A stretch of 64,000 nucleotides of DNA from Daucus carota subsp. sativus (lineage: Eukaryota > Streptophyta > Magnoliopsida > Apiales > Apiaceae): NCBI RefSeq assembly GCF_001625215.2, contig NC_030385.2, positions 2,907,135-2,971,134 on the forward strand. Direction: 5' to 3'. Shown one piece after another: positions 23,773-36,190 of the stretch. The position numbers were made by a program, and so were the translations under genes. The first letter of the stretch is position 1. Each line of letters begins with the position of its first letter. Under the pieces are notes generated by a model. The model made no database searches. It was given only the letters and a program-made list of their open reading frames with translations, and had not been told where the DNA came from.

Positions 23773-26700
23773 AACTTTTGAGCACTTTTTAGTTCTGTTT
23801 TGAGCCGGCGAAAACTGAGGTTAATGAATATGTTCCTTCCAAGGTTTGTGTTTCCGGCTGTAGGTTTTGTCAAGGTTGTTTTCTTTTGTTCAACTAAACG
23901 ATCCTAGTAATATTGATTTCTTTTAATATGTTCTATGTTCATCTCTTCACCACGCTTATATTTGATTAATCTCTTCGTCTATATACTTAGCTGCAAATTC
24001 ATATAAATTGTACGGTCATTGTTTTAGTGCATATGAGACTGCAGTTGGGAAAAAAGAAAAATCACTGTGAGAACTCTTCTTCCACACTGGGTCTTGGATT
24101 TTTTCTGAGCTGCAACACCACCAAGCAATCTGAGCTCCACCCTTGTCCCTTCCAACAATAGCAAGTACTTACCGAGGTTGCCATGACTCGGTGATCGTTA
24201 ACCGGCCATGCTACTAAGGTTTAAGTGCAGTTGATGTTGATCTTTCTTTTTGAATAAATAAAAAAATTCATTAAAGAATAAAGATATCTAATTATATTTT
24301 AATTATAACCACAAATCCGATAATTATATAAATATAGATACAAAGGTCCGCTACTCAGATACAAAATCTCGGTACAATTGATGTGCTCAGATGTCAACAC
24401 TCTCGTTGATTTGAGAACATCATTATTTTTGTGTCAGAAGTTTTTTTAATCAATGATGTCATCTTTCATTAACAATTGAATTTAAACAAAATTTTCAAAT
24501 ATCACTAATCCCATATAAAAACTAAATAAAAATTGTCTGATTTTAATAAATAACAAAAAATATTTGTCTAAGAAGTAGGATTGTATATTTAATTTGTATG
24601 TCATTGAAAATAATATATAAATTACCTACTTTTATATGATAATAATATTAAATAGATTGTGAAACTTTTCTGAAATAAATCTAGTTTTTTTTTTTGTTTG
24701 AAAGAATGAAATAAATCTAGTTAAAATGCACTTTGATGTAACTTGTTTGTCTAAATAAAAGTGAAAAAAAGAAAACAAAATGAAGTTAGGATGTAAGAAT
24801 GATTTTGAAGCAAGAATGATTTTGAAGCAATACTACCCAATTTTATTTTAAAGATCTCATTTACTCTTGAGTAAAGTCAAAAACTTGCAAACATAATATA
24901 GATATATACTAATAAATTAATATTTATATACTAAATAAAAGATTAGTAAATAAAAATTTGGAATAAGAGTTGAAGGATCGGCCAATGCGAGCCAACCCTA
25001 AGAGTTGCACAAATTATGTCGGCCATATGTCTTGATAGCCATACAGCACTCACCGAACAAGGGCGAGCGTGGCATATTTAGCCAACCGACCCTTTTAATC
25101 TTAACACACTACCCATGCCTCATTTTATATTGCTCACTCCCTCACCCCATTTTATTTTTCTCGGTGTGGGACAAAACAATTCTTTCTATCAGCAGCTCTC
25201 TTCTTGCCGCTATCTTTTCTTGCAGCCATCTTCTATTCTAACTCTCTTCCACCAAGTACTATACTTTGTTTAAACAATTTAATCAAATCTAATGACTTAT
25301 GAGGAATCGAATCAACTCTTCTCCGATGATCACTTGGTTAAACTTCAGGGGGTGTGAATTGGGTGCCTCCACAGAATTTTTTTCCATAACATGCACTATC
25401 CGGAATTCTACTAGTGGATGCACACTCGCACCAATTCATCAGGTCTGAAATTCCAATGATGATCATGTATTAGTCTTGAATTTTTGACTTGCACGGACTA
25501 AATAGCTGAAATTCCAATGATGATATCATGTATTAGACTTGAATTTTTGACTTGCACGGACTAAATAGCTAGCAAATGATCTTATTTGGTTTTCAGTTTA
25601 TGTCAATAATTTTCTCTCTTTTGTGGTGTGATATCTATATTTCATATTGATTAGCCATACTATAGATGAATTTCCGTTTCCTTAATTCATAGCAAATTAA
25701 TCAAATTTGTAGGAGATTAAAGCTTGAAAAAGTTTTGCTTGGATTGCCATTAAAGAAATAAACACGATTCACATTTGTTAGTATACTCCCCTTTCTCTTT
25801 TGACATATCCTTGGTGAATTCAAACTTTCTTCAACATTATTCTTGCATCAGTTTTTTATATGTAGGAAAACCAAAAATTAGTTTTTTTCCCTATGTTAGT
25901 GGTGGTTATAGCTGCAGGAATATGAGAACTTAGTTATATAAGAAAGAAGAGTTTGTATTCAAGGTATCTGTTGCGGGTATCATAATGCCTTTTTATGTAT
26001 ATAATTTGTTGAAAAATACTTTTGCCAAGCAACAAGCTCATCTGCAGTTTCTTTCATCTCATCGGTTTGAAATGCTGTGCTTCCCCGCACCTCTTAAATT
26101 CTCTGGCATCTACTTTAAAGAGAATATGAGTCACTCCTCCGTTTTCAAATAACTACTGCAAGTGGATTGTATTCCCATTCCTTATCTTCTAGTTTTTCAA
26201 GTGACAATCATTTTTTGTTCCAAAAGTTTCTGACATGCAATTGTACCGAGCTGTCTAGATGATTATAGAGAACTTCATTAACTTTTTTTTTTTAGTTTGA
26301 TTATTTGGATAGAGCATGAAATAGTGATCCTTTATTTAGTTTGATTATTTGAATGTTGTACATGAATAATTGAGCGAGGCAATCCGGAATATTGTAAGTT
26401 GTAATACCGGAAAGTAGTAGAAATTCTTTTTGTCATCGTATGTCATTCTTGAGCAATCTACTTTTAGCCTGAGGTATAGCTTGAAATTTGTTGCGAGTTA
26501 TTAGTCTAAGGTGAATCACAATGTAATTGTAATGAACACTTTGAGCAAATAAGTATAAATTCATAATTTGCATAATCATTCAAGAAAACAAATTTCCGAT
26601 TCTCCAAAAGAAAATCAAAAAATTAAACAAATATTTGTTAGCAAACTAAAAGACGAACCAATTAACATGATCACTTCCTTTTTTTTGTTTCTCACTTTTT

Positions 26701-27294
26701 ACCAGTGTGATTCTGGTATTAAAGAGGATAAAGGCGGTTTGGTAATGAAAATTCTGTTTAGCAAAATTTACATCTAAAAAATCCATGTAAAGTTTTCTAT
26801 CGGTTTTATCAGGTTCATCTTTTTGTTTGCTAAGAGGTCTTTCTTTCTCCACGCCCCTTGGTTCAGAGTTGTATTGAAAATTGTTGGACTTCTTAAACCT
26901 GGCAGCTTAAATTCACATTTCAGTACTTAATGTTTATCCAACTGCAGGTGATAATCTACATGAGGAAGCTAGCATCACGTACCGTTGTCGTTACTCTCCA
27001 ATATTGGATGGCCTTTACTAGGTGTTTGCATTGCTGCTAGCCACCTGCATAGGTTTCTCATCTGCAACGGATACGTGTCATTCATGCATGTAAGCTCATT
27101 TGCTTCTGACACCTGTCAAGTAGATCAATTTCACCGACTGTTCTTATAATACCAGGGGCACGCCTTAAGTGCCCAAAAAAAATCATCCAAGGACCTCGAC
27201 ATACTCTGTGTAAATCTATTTTACATATAAACTTTGCAGGTTTGTCCTTCACAAGATATTACTACCATCCGCAGCTCAAATTCAAGAATCATCA
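23773..27294. other. Spacer between NOP56 and the small unknown gene
   Basis: The first ~150 bp are NOP56 3' UTR. The remainder is AT-rich with a short tandem duplication (listed) and no gene that I can support. The stretch 26900-27290 may be 5' leader, possibly with an intron, of the gene at 27295. Confidence 0.45.
25445..25568. repeat. Tandem duplication of about 61 bp
   Basis: Unit one (25445-25505) and unit two (25506-25568) both run from CTGAAATTCCAATGATGAT to GCACGGACTAAATAG with only an AT insertion and one substitution between them. Non-coding. Confidence 0.88.
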
Positions 27295-28255
27295 ATGGAT
27301 ACTGTTCCTAATCCGGGTTTCGGAAGTGCTGCCAGAAATGGTAAGAGATCTATATAATTAGATAAGTTTTAATATTGAGATAATAGAAGTCATGTTAATA
27401 GCAGCTAATATTCGACAGCTTTGATCATGATCACCAGTCTGAAACTTAGTCTGTTGTGACCAATCCATTACTAGACAGGAATCTCCATATTTGCCTTGAT
27501 TTTCTTTATCTGCTAGTTAAAAAATGTTTACCAATTCGCTACAATTGTAATATGATTGTTATTAAGATGAAGATGTCAAGTAGATTTTTTTGGTGGACAA
27601 CTATATTCATTTCTTGGATGCACTATTAATCTGTTAGAGATAAGCTGTGCACATAGTGGATGTGCAATCCATTGTTTTTCACTTCTTGAGGTTCAGGAAA
27701 TCAGCTTGGCAATGGTGCAGTTCGACGGATAATACCAGCAAGTGGACCATTTGTACTTGTCAGGAGGGGGAGAGAGGAACGACGAATTGGAGTTAGCGGT
27801 TCTTATAAGGCTATAAGGGAAGCTATTAGATGTGCTTTTGGCTTACAAACAAAACAAGAGTTTTGTTTGCAGGATGAATATGGAATCCTGAGGCCCCTGG
27901 ACAGAAATTTGCAATTAGGGACATATGAATTGGTTGTGAATCCTGGTAAGGCCACAGCATTCACGAGTCGATTGTCTTGTAACTTTTCTAACCATTACAT
28001 CCATTTAATACTATTGTAACCCAAAATTTTATTTCAGGGGTCATCATGACTTTCTGCTATGCTAGGGATCCAAACCACAGCGTGTGTGAGGTTTACACAA
28101 AGACATTGGCCACTCAAGCCGATTTGTCTGACTTTCTCGATAGGAACCACTGGATCGGGTTGGTAAGCCGTGGAGACACCGAGATAATTGATATCATGGA
28201 TGATCTCCAGAATGGTTTAGTGTACCATGGTTTGAATAAAATGTGGTACCCATAG
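27295..28255 (+). CDS. Small protein of unknown function
   Basis: Three exons with GT-AG borders and consistent phase: 27295-27340, 27697-27945, 28038-28255; 170 codons plus stop. The start ATG gives MDTVPNPGFGSAARNG. The middle has IIPASGPFVLVRRGREERR, then SYKAIREAIRCAFGLQ, FCLQDEYGILRPLDRNLQLG and TYELVVNPG. The order basic strand - helix - LQDEYGILRPLD - LGTYEL resembles a beta-grasp fold of PB1/CIDE-N type; that is my inference only. No signal peptide or membrane segment is evident. I do not recognise a named family. Its conserved-looking codon structure and clean splice sites argue for a real gene. Confidence 0.75.
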
Positions 28256-28489
28256 TTTAAGTTTGTGACCAAGTGGTAGTAAGATGGTGTAGTAAATGAA
28301 TATTTGCACTTGTTTATGCTTTAGTATCTTGATTGTTAGGGCAGGTTCAGCCTTAACATGTTATGGCACATTCTGCAACTTGAACTTATCTGTAATTTCT
28401 GAAATTTCAATAAAATGATGGTTGGGTGAAAGAGCAGGGCTGTAATACAATGAAACAAGAAGCTGATCTCTGTCTGAGATTTGATCCTT

Positions 28490-28790
28490 GGAGGCTGTCA
28501 ATCAAGTAGTTATGCTGCCACCGGTACGAGTACTTACGAGGATCATTATATTCTAACACTCCCTCACTCGAAAGTATGTCTTTTGGTTGGGATTGGATGA
28601 CGGACGTCCATCATGGGGCATATAATTGTCTTTTGTGTCCATAATAAAGTATGAGAATATTGGAGCTCGAAATCGAGTCTCCCACAAAACTCTGATAGCA
28701 TGATACATGATAACTGACAAGTTCTCCATGAAATCTGAAATTGTCGTTGAAAGCATTATATAGTTATATTAAGCTGAGGTAATTAGGCAC
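28490..28790 (-). mobile_element. Possible miniature LTR element (TRIM-like) relic
   Basis: Read on the minus strand, ATGCTATCAGAGTTTTG (28696-28712 region) resembles the methionine-tRNA primer site TGGTATCAGAGC. About 140 bp later comes GTGAGGGAG, a polypurine-like tract, followed directly by TGTTAGAATATAATGATCC, a typical LTR start with TG. Thus primer site, short interior and polypurine tract lie in TRIM order. I could not align a full second LTR, so this is tentative. Confidence 0.35.
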
Positions 28791-29379
28791 TTGAAATTCT
28801 AAAACCAATCGGGGCCTTCATTCTTCTATATATGGCTCCTACAACTTTTGGTGTTCTCCGCTGGCTCCTACAGTTTTAAAAACCGTGTCTTGCTCGTTTC
28901 AATTTTTGATCATTACACACTGATTAGTGAGTTTGCCTGTTGATCGTTGATGTGTGTTCCATACAGGGCCTCAAGCAAAATGGGGGCTCTGTGTCAAAAA
29001 AATCATAATAATAATTTATTTATGCGTTAAAATAGTCTTTCTCTTTATTTTCTCAAAAGAAATAGTTGAAAAGAAATAAAAATTATAGAAATAAAAGTAA
29101 TAAAAATCAAATATAGTCGACATAGTAAACGACGACACTAATTCTCAAATAAATATTTAGTCATATATTTAAAAATTATTTTTAATTCAACTATTATTTA
29201 TAAAGTTCACAAATTTAAATTTCAATAAATTTCTAATCTAAAATTATTTTGTTTTCTTTAACTATTTTTAAAATGAACTTGAAATATGAAAAGAAAAAAA
29301 GAAAAAAGAGAGAGATAACATTATTGTTATCTTTTTTCATGTCAATGTGCAAGCACATGATATAGCAATGATACAGTTC

Positions 29380-29817
29380 ATGAGATGACTGCACCATACA
29401 CACTTGAGTCTCATTTGGGTGGTTGAGCGAAAGAACAGAACTTTGAAAGATATGATTAACAACATGTTGATTAATTCGGGGTTGTCTAAGTACATGTAGA
29501 GAGAGGCTTTGAATACAGCTTGTCATATTCTAAATAGGGTCCTTTTGAAATATATGGACAAGACATTTTATGAATTATGGAGAAAGCGTAAGACTAGTTT
29601 AAATTATCTCCGTGTATGAGGGTGCCTTGTGAAGGTGCTTGTTCCTACATACAAGAGAAAGAAATCAGGTCCTAAGACTGTTGATTGTATCTTTATGGGT
29701 TATCTTGAAAGCATAACTGTTATAAGATTTTTAGTTTTAAAATCTGACATAGATATTATTGTGGCGAATATGATAGTTGAGTTTCATGTTGCAATTTTCT
29801 TTGAGAAATTATTTTGA
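29380..29817 (+). pseudogene. Ty1/copia polyprotein fragment (integrase region), broken
   Basis: Translation of the plus strand gives successive pieces of a copia integrase C-terminal region: ERKNRTLKDMINNML, EALNTACHILNRVL, FYELWRKRKTSLNYLRV, then VLVPTYKRKKSGPKTVDCIF. In-frame stops occur (for example just after SGLSKYM and after NYLRV), and no reverse transcriptase or LTRs are found next to it. It is an old fragment without function. Confidence 0.75.
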
Positions 29818-30264
29818 CTTCTTGTCGTCTATGGAGTGTGATTACGTCAAATGGCTAAAGATTCAAGATGAAATATTCCATCTATATCCAGTAGCCACTG
29901 AAGCAAGGGACTTAGGAGGATTCAAATCCGAAAGAATATTGACTTGAAAAAAATAAGTCATTATAAAATATGATATGCCTTTATATATGGATTTGTGAGG
30001 GATTGTTTAAAAATCGTAAGTTTCAGAGGTATTCTAGATGAAATTATTAGAAATTAATTATTGGAGGTTGTTTCTTGTTATGAGAACTTAAATTTTCGTG
30101 TTTGGATCTAAGTCAGTTTTTAGAGTAATGCATAAAAAATTGAGTTGAAATTAATAGTCTGAAATGGGTTTTCTGTCACACATTGAATTAGTACTATACA
30201 ACTATCAAGTACCTTGTGACTACGACAACTAATCAAGATACCTTGTGGCTGACGATCCTACTTA

Positions 30265-31881
30265 GGGTCTGTTTGGAATTGCTGTTGAAAATTGCTGTTG
30301 CTGTGAGTAAAAGTGCTGTTTAAAAAAGTGCTGTTTAAAAAAGCTGAGACTGTTTGGTAAACTTGATTCCAAATGTGCTGTTTGAGTAAAAACTGAAAAT
30401 AAACTGTTTGGTAAATTTTTTGTTAAACTGCTGTTTAGAGTTATAATTATAAATAAAATAATATTTCATTCATTATTTCATAGGCAAATATTAAACAACA
30501 AATATAATTATGTAAAATTAGAAAATAAAAAAATAGTTAAGATAAAAATAAATTCAAACTTTGATAAATTGAGTAGTCTAATTATTGTACTAAGCTAAAA
30601 TAATTTATACGTTTTACATCATTAAACTATGAGCTATTTGATTACGAATAATATTCATCTCACTTGATCTATCACTTCTTTGACTTTGCTCTAAAACTTG
30701 TGGTCGGCGATCCGGAAAAATATCTCTTGGCACAAATTCTGGATGTATGTCAACTTCATGAAAAATAGTATCTTTAATGGAGCTCAACCTGATATAATTG
30801 TGCAGTGCCATAGATGCCACAACTATATCTCTTTGAGATTTAAATGAATATTGTGGCATGTATGTCAAAATCTTCCATCTTTTCTTCCAAACTCCAAATG
30901 TCCTTTCAATACAACTCCGAAGGGATGAATGCGCTTTATTAAATATTTCTTGGTAACTATTTTTGGTCCTGCTATAGAATACTATTTTTTTAAGATTTAA
31001 TTGATTATTTTTTATGATGTATGAGGTTTTTTTTAAAAATTATGTTATTAATATATATAATTTTAAGTAATGATATAAAAATCATATTGGAATAACCAAT
31101 AAAATTTATGGCTATTTATAAAAATTACGATATTCTATTTACAAAACTATATAATTTCTGTAAAATATTTTCAACAGTAACGCATCATTTATGTTTTACA
31201 CACAAAAATAAAATAAAAATAATTCTTTATATTAACTGAAAATATTTTTTTATGTGAGAGACTACTTCTATTTTATTTAGAACACCAATATTAATTCTTA
31301 TATTCAGTTAAAAATTATATAAAAATCTATACCATTTACCAAATATACTACTTATGTTTATTTTATATATAAATATATAATTTTCTTCTTCAATTAATAT
31401 ATACTACTCAGAAAATTTAATTTCTGCCTCTATATTATAATGAAATTTTTTTAAACAAAATTTAATGAAACCAAAAAGATATAACCTTACAATTCATTTA
31501 AACAATATTTATTTCAAATGTTTTCATTTAAATTATTATTAGAAAACATTCAGCAAACATCATGTGTAGCCAACAATAATCGAGAATATAATAAAATGTG
31601 TGTTATATGTGTGTTTTGTTGTTTTGTTTTAAGGGTAAACAACTACAAAATATTTTATAAAAAATAGTTGCTTTTGTCAGGGTTTGATGCCGGGCTCTGT
31701 AACAGCTGCGCGCAACAGCTGCTTTTGTGAAAAGCAGGGGTATACCAGCTTTCTGTAAAAGCTGCTTTTGGACAAAAATTGCGTTTAGAAAAAGCTCTTT
31801 TAGATTTTACCAAACACTTTTTTACAGCGGTTTGAGAAAAAGCTGCTGTTGTGGTTCCAAACCACAACGCCAAACAGGCAC
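30265..31881. mobile_element. PIF/Harbinger element, internally deleted
   Basis: The ends are GGGTCTGTTTGGAATTGC at the left and, on the other strand, GTGCCTGTTTGGCGTTG at the right. TTA lies on both sides (30262-30264 and 31882-31884), the 3-bp PIF target. Subterminal AGCTGCTTTTG/AAAAGTGCTGTTT words recur. Inside, only a C-terminal transposase piece remains (30614-30978, minus strand); the rest is AT-rich filler. Confidence 0.8.
30614..30978 (-). pseudogene. C-terminal remnant of a Harbinger DDE transposase
   Basis: The minus-strand frame is open from about 30978 to the stop at 30614: KAHSSLRSCIERTFGVWKKR followed by ILTYMPQYSFKSQRDIVVA and SMALHNYIRLSS. These are typical of the HARBI1-like DDE nuclease C-terminus, with the last acidic residue in the CIERTFG block. 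The N-terminal two thirds, including the first two acidic catalytic residues, are missing, and no MADF/Myb-like partner gene is present. Confidence 0.8.
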
Positions 31882-33304
31882 TTAGTGTTATGTGTAACAA
31901 TAATTTTCACCATTAGCTCAGTTGATCTCGTAGGAAAAATCCAATCATAATTTAAGTCGGCTTTAATATAATTCAATGGCTAACTCTTAATTTGATACCA
32001 TTTCATTCAAAATTTAGGTAAACTCTACTTGTCCCAATTATTTTTTGTTGAGATAATTTCATGGATAACTCTTGATTTGGTATCACAGAGCTCAGAGCAC
32101 TCCCTGGTTAAAGCAGATTCATGGGAATCTCGTTTATATCTATTTAAATTAGACTTAATTACCAAAAAAACTATTAAACTTATGTGATTATTTCATTTTA
32201 ACCATAAAACTATTTTTGTTGCAGAATAATGCAACTAAGTAATACAAAATCAATTTGACATGACCCAATTTTAATGAATCTCTAACCATGATTAATCAAC
32301 AAAAGAAAAAATAAGTGGTTAATTCATAGCTGACATTAATGTCACATGCAGCATAAGACATCAATTTTTTTAATTTAATTTTAAAATTTACATAATTTAT
32401 TATACATACATAAAAAGTCAGCTATATTTACATTTTCTTTTTGTGTATGAAAATTCAAATAATAAATTTTTAATTAGAAAAAATAATAAAATAATTAATG
32501 AAACTATTTTTTTTAGAAGTATTAAAATGCGTGTCAAACTCTCGTTTTCAGATCACCAAAATATTGCAAACTACAACAATATTTTAATAATGCTAAAAAG
32601 AATAATATAGTGTTAATAATAAAATCTGAATCTAACATCAGTGACAAAAAAAATCATAGTTTAGTGCTAAGTTTCTAAATACACAATAAGTTTGGTGGCG
32701 AAAAATCTATTTTTCTTAAATAAAATTATCAATTCGATATAAATTAATATAATTTGCATGAAAAATAATCGATATACAATACCTGATAGAAGGCGGTTTC
32801 AAAAAATCACACTAACATCGTCGCCTTCGAACATAAGTTTTAGTACGCTCTGCGTCTATGTAGATTGTGAATTAGGATTTTGACCCTTAATGAGATAGTA
32901 AAAATATTAATAAAATCCATGTACCAAATAATTTAATTAATAACTTGATAATATATGTGGCATCCATCTTAACTTTAACTTAACCATGGTTATGAACTAG
33001 TGACATTGGGTTTTTAAAATAAAGTTTTATAAAGTTACTTGCATTATCCTGCAACAAATATACTATTATGGTTAAATTGAAAAAAACACTATAGTTATAT
33101 AGTTTTTTTGGTAATTAAGTCTTTAAATTATAAATCCTACTACACTTTTGGGTACAAATTGTCTACTTTGTCCCTCTGTTTTTTGTGTATCTTCAGTATA
33201 TTGCCACTCTATACAGCCTCATTATACGGTATGAACACGTGGACACTGCTCAGCCACACAATTTTTCATCTGCACAGCTCATCTACACAGATCTTCTCTG
33301 CTTA
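31882..33304. other. AT-rich spacer
   Basis: No gene, no clear element ends. It is bounded by the PIF/Harbinger element at left and the Tourist-like MITE at right. Confidence 0.5.
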
Positions 33305-33699
33305 GAGCATCTCCAACGGTGTTGGCTATAATCGTTGGCTAAATTGGACCTGTAAGAAATTATGTAAAATTTGCTGAACCTGTAAGACATTTTGCTTCAA
33401 TGGTACTGGCTATATTGGTTGGTTATAATTTAAAAATAGTATGTTATTAATATTTTAAATTGTTAAAATAGAATATATCAGTTCAATATGGTAATAAATG
33501 ATGTACAATCTTCCTACAGATTTTCTTACAGACCTGCAGAGGTTCGACAAATTTAGCCATCCATAAGAGGTTGGCTAAATTTATAGACAACAGCTGAGCA
33601 TGGTTGGAGTTGGGTTTTTGGAGCTGTTGGCTAAATTTTTTTATTTTAGGTATGCCACCTCACTTTTTAGCTAAGGGCTTTAGATGGTTGGAGATGCTC
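33305..33699. mobile_element. Tourist-like MITE, intact, 395 bp
   Basis: Starts GAGCATCTCCAACGG and ends GGTTGGAGATGCTC, with TTA duplicated at both borders (33302-33304 and 33700-33702). No coding. Same family as the decayed copy at 12286-12651 and the fragment near 50860-50945. Confidence 0.88.
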
Positions 33700-34825
33700 T
33701 TACCACTACAGTTACGTTTCAAAATTCAAAACATTGTGCTCTAACCTCTCCCGCGTGCGCTGCGATTATTTCCGCCGTCTCGCCCTTTTCACGCATCTTG
33801 GCAGCTGTTCTCCACCTTCTCCGAGGCTTGCTTTTATTCAAATTTGAATCCCGCTGTGTGTATCTATCTCTATCCCTCCTTACTCTCATATATTCATCTC
33901 TCTCATATTGTAGTATATATTTATTGATGATTGATTGTTTTTGCAGAAGCTTGATTCAAGGATATTTTGAAGAGTATAGATTTATGATTTGAAGCGCAGC
34001 TGTTAAATCAATTCTCCGATTTTATCTCTCTCTCGCAGGAGTTGGTAATCGCTCTACCCCTCTCTCTTTGTTAGTATTTTGTTCGAATATATATTTTTGG
34101 TTTTTTTTTTCTTTTTCAATTTGATGTTGTTTGATATGGCGAGTTTATTTTGAGATGGATTATTGTGTTTTATTTGTGCAGAACAACTATTTGATATAAG
34201 TTCTGAGAGAAACTTTAACTATTTTTTCTGAATTTTAGATTTTGAGTTATATAGAGATATATGTTAGTTTTGTACACATAGATGTTGTGACGCTTTATTC
34301 ACTAGGTGTTTGACAAAATGTGCCAGAGAATTTTTAGATTTTGAATTTCCATTTCATATATTTTTCTTATGAACTTAATTTCGTTTAATATTGTGCAGTT
34401 TGTGTGTTATTCATATGTGTTTTAGGATAATCTTATGTTATGATTTATGTTATTATGTGTCTGAGGAAGAAGTAGAGAAGAAGGTTAGTTCCTGTGATTG
34501 AGTTCGAGAATTATATTTTTACTCTTAACTACTTAAAGTGTTGTTGGTAATATAGAACTAAAAGTTTTATTTGATCATTTTTCTTTCCAGGCAATGGCTG
34601 AAAAGATTGACCGCATGGAACTTGCTTTTAAATCCCGAGACAAGGCAGCTGGATTTTTATCACATTCTATATGCTACTATATGATTATCTTTTAGAAAAT
34701 TGATTGTGTATAAGATTTATCAGCAATTTATCAGCAATTCTGAATATACTATATACTATAAAATTAGTTCATATTTACTTTCTTTTTATGTCTGAAAATA
34801 TAGTATGCATTTTCTGTTGATGCAG

Positions 34826-35073
34826 GGGATTTTCTACTTGGTTGAAATATGTACTTGGTATGGCATTTAGAAGAGACAACGAGCCTTTTAAGGTTTGTTT
34901 ACTTCTGTAAAATTGGAATCTGATGATATATCGGGATATGCAATTTTTGTAATTTGTTTAATGATATTAAAATAAATGAAAGTTCCAATGCAAGGATTCA
35001 CCGAAAAATTGTCTGCATGATGATGTCCAAAAAATTGTTTAAGCCTCAGGGTGGCCCAATTATAATGTCTCAG
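34826..35073 (+). pseudogene. Beta-galactosidase (GH35) fragment, two exons
   Basis: Piece one (34826-34892) reads WLKYVLGMAFRRDNEPFK after a TGCAG acceptor and before a GT donor. Piece two (about 34983-35073) ends KIVCMMMSKKLFKPQGGPII followed by MSQ and a GT. Both match consecutive exons of plant GH35 beta-galactosidases. A one-base loss early in piece two puts its first codons out of frame, and the IENEYG acid/base block that should follow is absent. The gene could not make an enzyme. Confidence 0.8.
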
Positions 35074-35394
35074 GTCATCTTTAATAATGAAGGAATTGTG
35101 TTATTGTGTAGATGCGTTCTAATATTGATTTGCTTTCATTAGACATAGTCTAATAGTTTAATTATATGTGGGATTAATTTGTAGTTAAGGATATTTAGAA
35201 GATGCCATAGTTCCTGAGTAGGAGCACTTGATTGGAAGAATCAAATACTAACTACAAGAGGAATGACTGTTCAGACTGTTAATTATAAAATCGAGTATTT
35301 TAATAATCGTAGTCTACAACAAACGGCATGCTAAAAGCCTAAAATCAATTTGACCAGTAGGTTTATCTCTAAGCATTGTTAATACATCTTCAAT

Positions 35395-36190
35395 TAAGGT
35401 ACACAGATTGTTGAATATTTTGTCAATGCCGATGAATTGTGCACGAGGACTCGAGGAGGGAATATGCACGATGGTTAGCACGGACAAACTTGCTACTGGA
35501 GAGGTAGTAAATGACTTGCATGGAATCCACTTTTTTATCTTTTAACATTATAATTATTTGTCTCACATTTACCAAGAGATTTGGTGTATGGGTTGTAGGA
35601 AAAATAAGCATAAGGTTGTTCCATCTAATGCACTTTCCGGATCTACAATCTCTGCATTTGACGACGTGAGTTTTGAAGACCCTGATTTTCTGTACATACA
35701 ATGTAAGGGGTAAATTGCCTTTAGCTATTAAATTTGATATGAGAGTGATGAAGTGTATAAAAAGTTCTTGGACTTTTCAGCTCTTGCTGAAGCTGGCATT
35801 GTTTTAAGTAAGCTGTCTGTGGATGATTCCAGTTGGCAAAAAGGTGCAAAAATTTTCCCAGATAGGTAATGCAGATAAAATTTGTGTTTAGGTACTGTCT
35901 TTTACCTTCTCGATGACTTTGGCAACGGTCTGCACATTAAAAAAACTCAATTCTTCTGTAGATTTATATCTCGCCAGGATCCCATAAGTTGGAAAGCCAA
36001 GCTAGATTATGAAGTCATGCCAGGATTAAGGGAAGAGGTAAGAAAAATGAAAAGACTTTGTAGGCATGCATCTACGTAGTCACACAATTAGTTATGCTTT
36101 TCTGTTAAAAGCTGACTAATGTACAGTCCAGATATCAAGGAAGAGCTTGGGTTTTATGGATGTAAGGGAGATCAATTCATGCAATAGTTG
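35395..36190 (+). pseudogene. Exon-like pieces of unrecognised gene(s)
   Basis: Several stretches are bounded by plausible splice sites and read as protein: LEEGICTMVSTDKLATGE (about 35450-35505, before GT), ALAEAGIVLSKLSVDDSSWQ followed by KGAKIFPD (about 35780-35866), FISRQDPISWKAKLDYEV followed by MPGLREE (about 35962-36039, after TGTAG and before GTAAG) and SPDIKEELGFYGCKGDQF (about 36126-36180). I cannot name the source gene or genes, nor say whether they belong together. They lie between the beta-galactosidase and oxidase pieces and are probably captured too. Confidence 0.4.

Noticed and set aside
28931-28985. CAGGGCCTCAAGCAAAATGGGG, resembling a hAT terminus
   Set aside because: No matching inverted end or 8-bp target duplication could be found nearby.
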